DNA from: Nemopilema nomurai | Lineage: Eukaryota > Cnidaria > Scyphozoa > Rhizostomeae > Rhizostomatidae | Length of the DNA stretch: 64,000 nt | NCBI GenBank assembly: GCA_003864495.1 | Contig: ML133487.1 | Location: 186,001-250,000, forward strand | Direction: 5' to 3' | In this document: one piece after another, positions 22,901 to 35,148 of the stretch | How the letters are laid out: the number at the start of each line of letters is the position of its first letter | How positions within the stretch are numbered: position 1 is the stretch's first letter | Program-made: the position numbers and the translations under genes | The notes under the pieces: generated by a model | Told to the model about the DNA's origin: nothing | Seen by the model: the letters and a program-made list of their open reading frames with translations, nothing else | Databases searched by the model: none

Positions 22901-25900
22901 CCATAAGTATAAAGTATATACAAATTCTTATGGGACACAGGATTATGTTCTTTTCTAGTTGCAGTATTGGTTGAATATGAATTTGTATATTATTCCAATC
23001 ACTTTCACAACTGCTGAAATATAGATGTTAAAAATATATTCTCAGTTAATCATGTGCTTAAATTGTTTCATTTCACCTATAGGGACCACCAGGAGCCCCT
23101 GGTCCACAAGGAAGACAAGGAAAGACTGGAGTTGCAGTACGTCATGAGCTCATCAGCAGTCTTTTTCCTTCTTTTTTCACTGTCCCTTAATAGTATCATT
23201 GGCTGGGATATCAAAATTCTTGGAACACTTGTCCCAATAAACTCTGTTTGTCTTGGTTTTCCCTTTTGCTACCTTGGATATCATGGTATTGAGAAAATGA
23301 TAAATTTTTTGTGAAAACTGTTCCCCTTATGCTTTGCTTGAAATTTTTCGGAATTTTGCAATGTTTTGAGGATATTATGAATTGGGCAAGATGGTAGTAT
23401 TTATGCTTCTTTTTGAAGGAGATAACACATTATTTATTTTTATTGTTAGGGAGCTTCTGGTCAGCCTGGAAAGGATGGTGGCATTGGAGTACAAGTAAGG
23501 AATTTTTTAATTTTGATTATAGGGCATGTTTTGCTAACACACCTAGCTTGTACCAAAACAAATGTGTGCTAATTGTAATGATGTGATTTCCTACTTAACA
23601 AAAAGTAATGAATTTGTGATTGCTATAATAGGAAAGTATTTTCATTTAGATGATACATAAACCAACATAGAAGATGATTTTCACGGACTTTCTTTTTTGC
23701 TAGGGTGAACGTGGATTCCGAGGAGAAAGAGGATCAATTGGATTAGATGTAAGTTTGTTGCTGTCATCTATAAAATTTGGATATTATATACACTGTAACA
23801 GTAAATTTGTATAGATATATAACCAATTAAACCAAAAGCCTATATGTTTTAAAAACTTTCTTGTTTTCAAATAATATTATTTTGAATTCTCATCAAACTA
23901 GGGACCAACTGGATCTGCAGGACGCAAGGGAAATAGAGGAAAAGCTGGTGTGAAGGTATTGATCTTAAAATCAATTATGTGAAAAAATATTTTTGATGCT
24001 ATTACATTTATTCCCCTTCTTGGCATTCCACTTAGAATAGTTACTATATTGAAATTACTTTTGACTTTCCTAGATAAAGTTATGCACAATATGAGTTGTG
24101 ACTTACTGAATGTGTCAAATGGCCTTTATTAAGGGAACCTTTTATTCTCAACCAGGGTGCACCAGGAAGCGCTGGACCACGTGGAGACACCGGACCTCAA
24201 GGCCCAGTTGTGAGTTTCATGTATTCAAATTTAGCTCTTTCTTCGATTTTGTTTTTTAGCTTGATGTTAATTAAAACTTCAAATGCAGTTTGACTGCTAA
24301 TTTCCAGTCACTTAGATGCAAGGGGTTGGCTAATTTGCTGAATTTCACTTGATTTTTACAGGGACCAATCGGAGAAAGGGGACGTCCAGGTCTCAATGGT
24401 GAAAATGGAGATCAAGTGAGTGCCATTTAATGCAATTATGGCTGTTTCAATCATAATTTTTTATTGTATTCAGATCCGTTTATAATAAAACTTGTTCTTA
24501 ATCTGAGTTTTTAGTGTAAGAATTTTCCTGAAAGTTTTTTCTTGAAAAGATTTCAAAATATGTTGATTTTCCTCTCTTTGAACCAGAGACAGCATTAAGT
24601 AGCAACTTGTTGTAGCCACTTTTCTTAATAACTCATTTTCAGTCTTTGGAATGCTTTGAATTTTTTTTAATCTTTAGGGAGATCCAGGTGCATCAGGAGA
24701 CATGGGTAGAGATGGAAGAAATGGAGAAAGAGTATGCAAATTTTTGGTTTTACCTTCAACTGAAAAATTTTGTGTGTTGAGAGTTTTCCTCCATTGAATG
24801 GTGCAGACATTATAGAAAATTTTCAAGAGAATCATCTTCTATGTAACTCACAAAACTTCTTAATCTAACAAAACTGTCACAATAAGATTTTGTCTTAGGA
24901 AACGCTAATTTTTCCCACAATGTTCGATCTTGTTCCTTTTTGATCACATAAAATGCACCACACTCCAGAAATATTATTAGATAGATATTCCAGAAACATT
25001 CTGATGAATCAATTTTGAAATTTTTTTACTGATTTAGGGTAGCCGTGGTTCACCAGGAGAACCAGGACAGCCTGGCCAAACCGGACGACCTGTAAGTGAC
25101 ATGACCAGATTTCAATGAAGATGACTCAGTTGCCCCTTGCCAATGAGCATGTATCTGTCCTATCAGCACATACAGTCCTAGTTCCATCCTTTTGTAGTTA
25201 CAACTAATCAAATAGCATGTTGTACACTATTGCAAATCCAAATACCTGGATTGTTCATTTGGAAGTGAATGTAATTGGTACATGTTGTCCACATGGTCCT
25301 TTCAAGGCTTTTTCAAACATGCATTCTTTTATAGGGAGAAATTGGAAAACCAGGTCAAGATGGTGTTCCAGGAATCCAAGGCCAACAGGTAAAGGCTGCT
25401 AAAGATGTCATCTAATATCTGTACCCTAAAAGACTCAGTTAGTTTTGTTGAATTGTATTTTATATAATGCCTACAATTTGCAGCAGTAATTTTTGCAAAT
25501 TCAAATGATTGCTTCTGCCAACACATTCTGATACTTGGTTATAATGTATCTTTAGAAATTGTCCTGCTTGAAAAGTGTAGATATCAGTTTCAAATTTTGG
25601 TCAATCTTTATCAATTGATCCTCCTTTACATCCAACCTTTTCACTGACAAAGCTAAAGGGCTAATTTTTATCTGACCTGTTTGCTGAAGGGTATGCTTCA
25701 TTTTATAGGGACCTCCAGGAGACCCAGGCCTCCCAGGGGAACATGGCTCAAGAGGACAACCAGTAAGTTGAAGATCAAATATATGCCTGCCATATTGTTT
25801 TCATTAATATTTTATCATGTTTTTCATATACTTTTATGCCTTTCATATACCTTTCATGTATGCAACAATCAGCTTGATAATTTTTGTCTCTGTATAAAAA

Positions 25901-28900
25901 ATAGCTAGGAACTAAGAGACCATCTTGTTGGATTCATAAACTCACTGTAATGTAACTTTATCATTACTAACTGTTCTACCCTCTTCCTATTTAGGGGAAA
26001 GGCGGAGCAAAAGGAGCCATTGGAGAGTCTGGCGCAAATGGCCAAAAGGTATGTTGTTCTATTTTTGTGAATAGTGAAAATTAAAAAACAACTTTGCTTC
26101 AATGTTCCAGTTACCTTGGTTGTTTCAGTTAGAATACTAGAAACAGTTTAAACCCTTTTTAATGTTTCTTAAAAACAATGTTTATTCTTATCATTATTTA
26201 TTTCCTGTTCTTCCAACCTGTCACCATAATTTGTTTTTCACATAGGGAGACAAAGGACCAGGTGGTGCCCCAGGACGAAGTGGATCAATTGGACAAGCTG
26301 TGAGTGTATAACTATGTTGTGACAAAGCTTCTTTAGGCCAGACCTCAAGTTCAGATCACCTATTATTCATAAAGTCTGCATTTTGATTACTGCATTGAAA
26401 GGATATTTAAGTTAGGAGAGATTTTCCTGTCCGCTCTTCAGAATATATAGACAGAATTATTCTTAGTAACAAAAAGTCTTCTTGACTTTCTCTGAATACT
26501 GACTCACTCTGAAGAATGTCACAAAGAGAAACATGATTCAATGGACTATCTTTTCTGATCTTTCTTTCATACATTTAATTATCATCAGGGTCAACCAGGA
26601 AAACCTGGAGAGGCAGGATCACGTGGAAAGCCAGGAGTCCAGGTATGTCTAAACAAAAGATAAGTTGACATAAATGGTGGCTAGGCCCAATCCGGAATGA
26701 AGTTTAAAAAAGTTTTCTCACAAAGAAAGTTGTGGTTTACTCACAAAACAGGCTTGTGGAGATTGTATAGATTAGATATGGTATAGTGTATGGTGAAAAG
26801 GGTAGAATAATGTGGGTTTTCCAAAATTTACAAACTTAATTCTGTTATGTGCATTGAACATTTTCATTGAACACTCAATACAAACAGACTGGGACATTGG
26901 GATTCCCATTTGTAGGCTTAAAGCTGGAAAGAGTATTGATTGTATTTTTTATATATATTTAGGGTTCCTCTGGAGCTCAAGGACGACCAGGACCACCAGG
27001 AGCTGAAGGACCAATTGTAAGCAAAGCAAACACTTTCTAGGTTTATCAATAAAGTCGTATCAACTTCTTGTATACTTAAAGATTGATTTGAAATTTTTCA
27101 CCACAAGCATCCTGCATAAAAGATATGGCAAGCAAAAGGATATCTATTTTTTTGAATATTTTATTAAAGATAAACACCATAATAATCAAAGAAAAGCAGA
27201 AGCAGTGATTACAGTGACTTGTTTTCATGTTTGAATTCATTCTTTAGGGTGCTATTGGAAGCGCTGGAGTATCTGGCCCAGATGGCCGCCAAGGACCAAA
27301 AGGTGACAAAGGTGTACAAGGACCAGAAGGAAAAGCAGGCTCACCAGGCCGACCAGTAAGTGCTGAATCATACCTTTGGTTGTTGGCAAAAAACAAGCAA
27401 ACTTATTTATAATTCTAACGCGAAACACATCTAGGCAAATGTCCCGATAACGTCGGTGTCTTTATATGGCTCTTTGGTTTCTGATTTTAGTAAAAACCCT
27501 AGTGGCTATTGTGTGTGATATTCCTATAGCTATTAAGTATTGTAAAGTTAGAAATGGTATATCTAATCTGGCATTTTTGTATCCCAGGGTCTTGATGGCT
27601 CCAACGGACTTGATGGCAGTGATGGAAAAGATGGAAGAAGAGTAAGTAGTATCCCATGTTTCGATACATTGAATGGTAGTCAGAATTTATCTTGATCCAA
27701 TGTTTGAGTTTCATCAATGCAATAGATCATGAAATGTCTTAATTTCAGCTAATTCTTGAGATTAAGAATTATTCTATTGAAACAATTTAGCAGAATTTTG
27801 ATTTAGAGTTCTATTTGCTACTTAGGGACCAAGAGGACCTGCAGGACCACGCGGATCACCAGGAGCACCAGGAAAGACTGTAAGTTTACAATTGGGTTTT
27901 ATTTAGCCTATGTACTTTCTTATACATTTGGTGTGCTAATTATACTTTGTAGAGTCACTGCTGCTTTTTTAATTGGATATTGCCGAAGTTTAATCGACTT
28001 CGGTAAGCTAGCTTAATATATAACAATGTGTACTTATCCTCCTCTATAACATATTCTTATCTATTTAGGGTCTCCCTGGATTGAGTGGCATGCGTGGACC
28101 ACCAGGACCAAGAGGACCAAAGGTATGTTTTCTACATTATTGTTGTCTTGACTGCTTAAGGACGTTTTGGCTTAAACGCTTTTGAATTAAATAGTTTCAT
28201 AGTCAAGGGCTGCGCTTGTTACCAACTTTAATAATTCTTGCAATGTATTTCTCACAAATACGGTCATAATTTTTTAGCAAGATAAGGACTCAATATGGCT
28301 GTGTTTTGTTGCTCACTCTTTGTTTATCTCAACAGGGAGATGATGGCTTGGATGGCCGCGACGGTGAAGATGGTGAACAAGGAGATGAAGTATGTCTGCA
28401 ATTTGCTTTCTTGTACCACTCAGTAATGTAATTTAGTTAAAAAACTACCGATAACCGTATTCTAGAACTTGTGTAAAATTCTTTAGTACTGTATTGTGAC
28501 TAAGAGTTCAAATATTTCTGTAGCACTGGTATTTGGTGATTTTAAAGGTGCAGTCAATTCATCATGCAAGTCCACTTTGCTATTTCTACTCTATAAAAAT
28601 ATTTTTTTTCTCTGTTAGGGACCAACTGGACCACAGGGAGAAAAGGGACCACGGGGAAAGCCAGGACGTGATGTACGTCATTTTTCCCAATAACTGGATG
28701 TTCTCACTATTGTATTAATCTCAGATCTAGTTGTTAAGTGTTGATCAATGTAGCCAGCTCCTTTTATGAGTTCATATACAGCTAAAGGAATCTATATTAG
28801 TTGATCCCCTTATCGTACGATTCATGGTAGTAACAGATTAATATGCAACGTGACCATCGTTTTGTCAGGTCCTTAAATATCTGTTTATGTGGTTTAGGGA

Positions 28901-31900
28901 GATATTCTATCTACTTAAATATGTCAGTTGTTCCAAAAAGTTTGCTGCCACTTGCGATCAATCCATCAACTAAGATGTTTGATTTCAGTCATAATATTTG
29001 ATTTCTTGTCTTCCCCTTATTTGTGCAGCTTGATCAACTCTTCGTGTTTTTCAGGGTTCCCCAGGAAGAAACGGAAACCCAGGTCAGCCAGGACCACGTG
29101 GCGACAAGGTAAGGATACTTTTTTAACCATCCCAAACTCTACCCGTATTTTGGTGTCGTTTCATGTGTAATCATCTTGTTGATATTGTAGGCTGGCTTGA
29201 TTCGCTACTTTTAGAAATCTAATTCCAATTCTTAAGGTTCGTTCTCCTGTGCCATTTTACCGCAAAACGAAAATCTTGCAACGTCATCTGAATGATTAAC
29301 CTTGTTTCTTTGATGTTCTAAATGGTTTCCATTGACGTGCGGTAAAACTAGCAGATTTGCCCTCTGCAGGTGATTTCTCAAAATGCAGACAGCCTCGTTG
29401 TTGAAATTTTAACAAGCAGAAAGGCATTCGCTAATGATATGTTCCTTGATTGTACTGTAGGGATCACAAGGACCCGAAGGCCCTGCAGGAAGCAAGGGTC
29501 TTGCTGGAAAACCAGGTGCACCAGGAGCCCCAGGTGCCCAGGGCAAACAAGGCAAGAAGGGAAAACAGGTTTGTGGTTTAAGTACTATGTGTCCCTAAAA
29601 AGTTTTTGCTGCTCTATATGAACGCCATATGCATTGGCAATATGCAGCAATTCACAATATATCAGTTGCCTCGTAACTATTTTCCAAACATTACTATTGT
29701 TTTGCCAGGTATGTAATCTTCAAATGAACCATGGATCTACACTTCAAATGAACCATGGTGCATTTGCTCACATCTTTTAGAAGCTACTGTATTTCTACAG
29801 TAGTGGAACCTAGGGAAAGATGTTACAACAAGACAATGAAACTGCTTTTAGAAGCTCAGTCAATTATTTTGAGATGGAATGATCCCTTTTAGTTAATGTT
29901 TAGTTGGTCGCGGCTGGTATGCAATATCTGACCTTTCTTGTACTGTTTTTTTAGGGTAAACGAGGAGAAAACGGAGCCCAAGGTGCCAAAGGAAGCTCCG
30001 GAGCCAGTGTAAGAATTGACTGCTATTGCTTTTTTGCCAGTTTTAAGAAAGTATCGCTGCCGTCATACTATTTGCAAGCTAAAAGCTGGAAGTCGGGAAA
30101 AAACTTTATCCTTTAATTGCTTATCAAGATAGCTGAATTTTTTTAGAGCTTAGCCATCAGAATAAAATTCGATAATTTCGATAATTTCAAGATTGAAACG
30201 TACAGTTTATATAGCACATTTTTCATCCTGTTTTTTTATTATTTTGTTTGGAATCCCGTTATTTACCAATGAAATTTGCAATATTTTAGGGAGAGCCTGG
30301 CGATGCAGGAGAAAGAGGAGATGATGGAGCACCAGGTGTCAAGGTAACAAGGTTTAATCTATCCCGAAGTTTATAGAGTGAAATTAACATAGTAAAATTA
30401 CTGAAGTTCCTGTGCAAGAGCCTTTGTATTAGTTTTGCACAACTTCCACAAACAACCAATTTGGTTGCTTACTGAGTGTGTCAAGCTAGGTTGCTTATGT
30501 GTCTATCTATTCTAAGTTTTCTAACTTTTGGAAATTGTTTTTTCAGGGAGACATTGGTTACATGGGCTTCAAGGGAGAGAAGGGATTAAAGGGACCTAAG
30601 GTACCTTCGTCATTTTCTAGAATTTTCTAGAATTTCGATACTTAAATAGTAATGTATTTGATGAAAAGTTAAACAGTGACCATTGTGGTTGGCTCAATGT
30701 GATAACCCAATAACTTGCTCTGGTGTTCATATTTACTTTTTTGTTGAATTGAACCATAGAAGAGCCTAACTGATTGTCGTTTACCTTCTAGGGATCACGT
30801 GGAATCCAAGGATACAAAGGAAAGCCAGGAGAGAGACCAGGCCCCGTACGACTATCTATTATTGCACCTTCTTACGTCGCTTATTGGTTGCAGTAGCTGT
30901 AGCCATCTTGGATTTATTAGCCTACCTTCAAAAATTATATAGTCTGTGGATGATGCTTCATTGTTTCTGTATGTTTAATCAAGCGGCCATCTTGTTGATA
31001 AACTTATTTTCTGAAGTATATTGTTTCATCTTGACTTTGAAAACGTTGTTTGTGAGTATTTTCCCTGATTGATAGCAGCTTTAAGTGAGAATTGCTTCCA
31101 CTTTTAAGGGACCAGATGGAGACCAAGGCCCACGCGGACAAAACGGTATGCCAGGGCGTATGGTAAGCATCTTTGGTTTTCCTTGCCATGCCAATTGAGG
31201 CTGCTTCTATTTTATCAAGTTGAATTCCTTATTGCATGTTGTATACATCAACCCTATAAATTGTTCCGTGAAGCTGCATTCACCACTTGTTTTTGTCTTT
31301 TAGGGAATTCCAGGATCCAAGGGTGCACGTGGACCTAGGGTAAGACCTAGATGCTTTTTTTCATCCACGTATTGTTGATTGTATTAGTGTGAGTGAAAGT
31401 TTCAATATACGAAAAGATTAGACTAGAAGTAAGAAAACTGTGCAATGTTATACCAGGGAACTGTTTAGGGTCTCTATACAATTTCTTCGAATTGATAAAG
31501 ACAAGGCTGTACTTTAATGTTGCTCTTATTCTTTTCTTCTGCAGGGTCCAAAAGGTTTCCCGGTATGTATTTCAACATGCTTTCGTGTGCCATGCCACAT
31601 TTTTAGCTCTATACATGGATTACTTTGACAAGATGGAAAGTAGAGAGGATATTTTTAAATTTGAGTTAACCCTACTCTTCATCAAAGTCCTCAAATGATT
31701 GAAATTTGCATCGGAGATTGTTTTGTATTTTTTCCCTTTATCAGCAAAACATTTTCTTTCTGATTTTTCCACTTAATTAAATCACATCAATTCAGGCTAA
31801 CAGTTCTTGTAATTTTTTACTCATTCGTTTTACAGGGCAAGGATGGACAATCTGTAAGTCAATTTTCATTTCCTAGTTTAATTGTTAGCTTTGTTGCTCT

Positions 31901-34900
31901 TGAAAGCCAGACAACAAATGCATTCGAAAACCTTCGACATAAAAAACCATTACTAGAATAACCTTGATTTAATAGGCGTCCAGTTTTTGTTCAATGTGGC
32001 CCAGGCCTACCACATGGATGGAAAACACGATTTCACTATAGCAAATTCTATATACTCTTCCAACCTTGCCAAGGTGCCTCATTCTCGCATATAGTTATCC
32101 TTATTTAAAGACCCCTGAATATGCGATGCATTTAAGGATCCTTGCACATGAGAATTTTTATCGGGAAATGGACTAGGGGAGGCTTCGTTCGACACCGTGA
32201 TAAATTTAACACTTAATGAACAGACTAGACTTTTAGCGATTTTCATTGTATTTTTTCGTTGCTCATATGTTTTTGTTACGTTTTAACAGGGACCACAAGG
32301 ACCACCCGGACTTCCAGTAAGTGAACCTATTCATTCCTTCAATACTCACCTAAAATGCAACAATTAAGTTTTTTGAGACAGCACATAATCCAAAAAAAGT
32401 TACAATCTTCTTTTGGCTGCAATTTTTATAATTCAAACCTTCCCTTTTACCAACACAAAAAGGCAATTTTCTCCAACACTTTCTTGTTTTTAATGAAGAT
32501 TACTAACAAACTTTTCTCAAACATTAAATTGATAGGCTAAACTTTCCTCCGGCTCCCAGCCGTGGAGCCGTCAATTTTTCTGGACACTGAGACAGCATAG
32601 TATTCTTCAAAATTGTGAGAAATGAAGAAATCAAATGTAGGCAGCAGTTATATTCCTAGGGGATTTTTGGGATGCCTGTTCATTGATGAACTTTTTTCCG
32701 CTTCTTTCTAGGGACAACCAGGCGCCAATTTCCAGGTAGGCACAAATTTTTATCAAACAAGGAACATGTATGTCAATATAAATATCGTTGTTCATTGTAA
32801 AAACCTTTTGTTGATTTTTTGTTCATAATAGCAAATCATCTCAGTGTTCCTATTCCCAAGACATACCATTAAATTTAATCTTCCCGAGATAGTTTAAGAT
32901 TAAATTTGATTTACTGTTCTGCTACATAAAGTCTACTCCTTTTTGGAGATCTAACCAGACAATACCGTGTCCTGCCTTTTCGCGAAATTTGAATCGATTT
33001 TCATTTGATGCAGGCTCCATGGGCTGGTGGAAACATCGGAGAAGGAGGATTCAAGGGACCAGGTGAGGCTGAAGGTGGCGGAGATGAAGGATCAGAGGAA
33101 GAAAACATCCGAGTCAATCCTTTCTACAACTTCTACCGATACTATTCAAGCGACAAGAAGGCCACGCCAACCGCTGAGATGTTGAACACGTTGAACAACA
33201 AGTTTGGCAAGAAATTGGCAAAGATCCAGAAATTGGTCGAAAGAGTCGAGAAACCAGACGGATCTATGGAATACCCCGCCAGGACCTGTCGGGATCTTTT
33301 CGCCTTCCACCCAACTTCTAAGAGCGGTATGAATTTAACCACCTTGACCAACTTCAAGGTCCCTTCACTCTGCTCTGAGATTCAAGAATCATTGACTGGC
33401 TTAAGCTGTAGCTCCTTGGACAAAACGATGACCGACTGCAATTCACTCATTTTGTTCTTCCGCTCAAATGAAATCGTCCCCATTTCAACTATGATTTCTT
33501 CCCCTCAGTGGCTGCTATTCTATCTACTTTTCAGCTTGTTCTCCTTTCGTTGTTTTCAACAAACACTGTCGTTGTTTTCAACAAACACTGGTGCCATTGA
33601 CTTAATATCCTCTCGATGAATGCTCAATGCGCCTCGTCTCCTCTGAGCTATGCCTTTCATTCCAAGAAAGACGTCCGTATAATTGCTGAATAATTCTCTC
33701 ACAGGATACTACTGGGTCGACCCCAACATGGGATGCAAGAGCGACGCCATCAGAGTCTTTTGCAACATCACCGAAACTGAAATTGCTACATGTGTTTCCC
33801 CAGACGGCAAAATGGTGAGATTAATTAACAGTTGCTAATTGCATCTTAGATTTTTTTTTATCAAACTGAAAGCTATTTGGTAGCCTTTAGACGCAACAAT
33901 ATGATGAAAATATTCATGTTGCATGCCATTGCAGATCAACTTCTTGACCTGTACTGGTTTGTTGGTCATGTACTGTTGTCAAACGACTGACTTATTCTTG
34001 GCTACGAAACCCTCCTTGCTTGTACATTATAAATAGCCATCATCCTACGGTACTTTAAAGCAAAATCTTTTTTGTAGGCCGTTGAGAAAGGACCTTGGGC
34101 AAAGAAGATCAGGACAACCGCCCAGAAGTGGTTCGTGGATGAACTCGAACTTGGAAAGGTAAGGAAACCTACCGACCAGTTTACCCCCCCCCCCCCCTGC
34201 CAATTAGGATATGTTTGTCGGTTCAGCTGAAAAAAGCTATGTAAACCACCTTTTACGGTTACCAATAAGCTATGTTTTGGTGACAGACTTACTGGATACG
34301 TGGAAACTGGATATGACTTCATGGAATGTTCGACGGCAATTGAAAGTAAGCATCAAATGCAAGTGTATATCATCCAGCGTCATAGAGTTGATGTATGTTG
34401 TCGATTCGTTTGCAGATTGAGTACAAGGCTGACGATTCACAATTGGAGTACCTTGGTCACCTGAGCAAGGCTGCCTACCAGGAAATCACCTACCACTGCG
34501 TAAACTCGGTTGCCTGGTTTGACAAGAGCAACGAGAACCACGATAAATCAATCAAATTTAGAGGTGCGGCAGCGGCTTCTAAGTCTAACGCAAATCCATT
34601 CTCAACTGAAACTGTTTTAGGCTTATATTTTTATCAACCTTTGTATAATGTAACTGAGCAGTAAAAATTTATAAGGAACTTCCTGGCATGCCACTACATT
34701 ACAACCACGAGAGTCTTTTCTCTCTAAAAATCGTATAAAGCTTCTTGTCTCAATTGGTTTCTGCACAATAAACCCAGGCAAATTTAACTTCGACTCTTGG
34801 AGAACCAACAACAATGGAATGATTTGTCGCGCGATAACTAAAGTTATGCTGCTAAGTGTTCCTTTTTAAATGTCCGTTCAGACTAATCCATGAAATTTCT

Positions 34901-35148
34901 TCAATTCGCTCAATTTTTCCTAAACAGGAATGAAATACAAGAACTTCGGAATCAACGAGCCCTCAAGGTTCCAGCCAAAACTGGTCAAGGATGGTTGTCA
35001 AACCAGGGAAAACCAATGGATGAAATCTGTCTTCAAATTTGAGGCAAGAAAATTCATCAACCTTCCCATCAAAGATTTCGCCGCCGCCGATGTTATTGGC
35101 AAGGAATCAAGCTTCGGCCTTGAAGTCGGACCAGTATGCTTCGTCTAA
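13658..35148 (+). CDS. Fibrillar procollagen alpha chain (57 coding exons)
   Basis: The protein is a secreted chain that trimerises through its C-propeptide, folds into a triple helix and assembles into extracellular fibrils. The joined exons give 1427 residues. Residues 1-23 are a signal peptide ([16 protein letters not shown], ending ALA|Q). An acidic/Pro-rich stretch to about 49 follows, then an 18-triplet minor helix (50-103). A non-helical linker carries an NQT glycosylation sequon (N107). The major helix runs from 116 to 1129 (338 triplets), or 1135 if two further triplets are counted. The rest is telopeptide and COLFI domain, ending GPVCFV. All helix exons begin with a whole Gly codon, in phase 0. 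No von Willebrand C, WAP or thrombospondin-type N-terminal domain is present. Total helix length matches the 1014 residues of vertebrate type I chains, so it is unlikely that a helix exon was missed. Orthology to a particular vertebrate type is not claimed. Confidence 0.95.
18361..18682. mobile_element. Foldback MITE-like element in a collagen intron
   Basis: The element starts CAGTCTTTGTAAT and ends ATTACAAAGACTG, a perfect 13-bp terminal inverted repeat. It is flanked by AAAGAT at 18355-18360 and 18683-18688. The interior is noticeably more GC- and CG-rich than the neighbouring intron and contains no coding frame of note. The superfamily is unclear; a 6-bp duplication is not typical of hAT or Tc1 elements. 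Confidence 0.7.
19440..19752. repeat. Probable dispersed repeat bounded by TA-rich tracts in a collagen intron
   Basis: A non-AT-rich island (ACAGTACTGTTTCGCCC to GAAACGTCTTACAAAA) sits between two runs of alternating TA, one near 19443-19454 and one at 19731-19751. Its composition differs from the intron around it. No matched terminal repeats were found, so the type of element is not assigned. Confidence 0.35.
20956..27016 (+). other. Collagen exons 15-34: central major helix
   Basis: Exons are 20956-21000, 21293-21346, 21617-21661, 21885-21992, 22330-22383, 22606-22659, 23083-23136, 23450-23494, 23704-23748, 23902-23955, 24156-24209, 24362-24415, 24678-24731, 25038-25091, 25335-25388, 25709-25762, 25995-26048, 26246-26299, 26589-26642 and 26963-27016. 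Lengths are 45, 54 or 108 bp. Each opens with GGN after a pyrimidine-rich acceptor, and each closes before GTAAGT-like donors. All triplets read Gly-X-Y without a break. Confidence 0.93.
22226..22257. repeat. TA dinucleotide microsatellite in a collagen intron
   Basis: Alternating TA run upstream of the exon that starts at 22330. Similar short TA tracts occur in other introns of this gene. Confidence 0.7.
27248..30845 (+). other. Collagen exons 35-46: distal major helix
   Basis: Exons are 27248-27355, 27588-27641, 27826-27879, 28069-28122, 28336-28389, 28619-28672, 29055-29108, 29461-29568, 29955-30008, 30290-30343, 30547-30600 and 30792-30845. Sizes are 54 or 108 bp. Exon 39 ([18 protein letters not shown]) is extremely acidic, while exon 42 ends GKQGKKGKQ and is basic; such charge blocks help set fibril stagger. 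The final exon ends GERPGP, so its last triplet starts with Pro instead of Gly, and the next exon resumes with GPD. No alternative GT donor removes the break. Confidence 0.92.
31109..32735 (+). other. Collagen exons 47-52: helix end made of micro-exons
   Basis: Exons are 31109-31162 (54), 31304-31339 (36), 31545-31562 (18), 31836-31853 (18), 32290-32316 (27) and 32712-32735 (24 bp). They encode [51 protein letters not shown] and GQPGANFQ. All are phase 0 with consensus AG and GT borders. The lengths 36+18 and 18+27 sum to the usual 54 and 45, which suggests that later introns split older exons. Confidence 0.85.
33014..35148 (+). other. Collagen exons 53-57: C-telopeptide and COLFI C-propeptide
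   Basis: Exons are 33014-33326 (ends phase 1), 33705-33814, 34078-34158, 34416-34563 (ends phase 1) and 34928-35148. The telopeptide is Gly/Glu-rich; GGGDEG is a plausible site for procollagen C-proteinase, by inference. The COLFI domain shows [36 protein letters not shown] and the terminal GPVCFV. Seven of the eight vertebrate cysteines are present. The second is replaced by Phe (F1235, six residues after C1229). The Ca2+-site residues around DPNMGCKSD are mostly retained. Confidence 0.95.
34184..34197. repeat. C14 homopolymer in a collagen intron
   Basis: Run of 14 C just after the exon that ends at 34158. It is prone to length error in sequencing and lies outside coding sequence. Confidence 0.85.
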
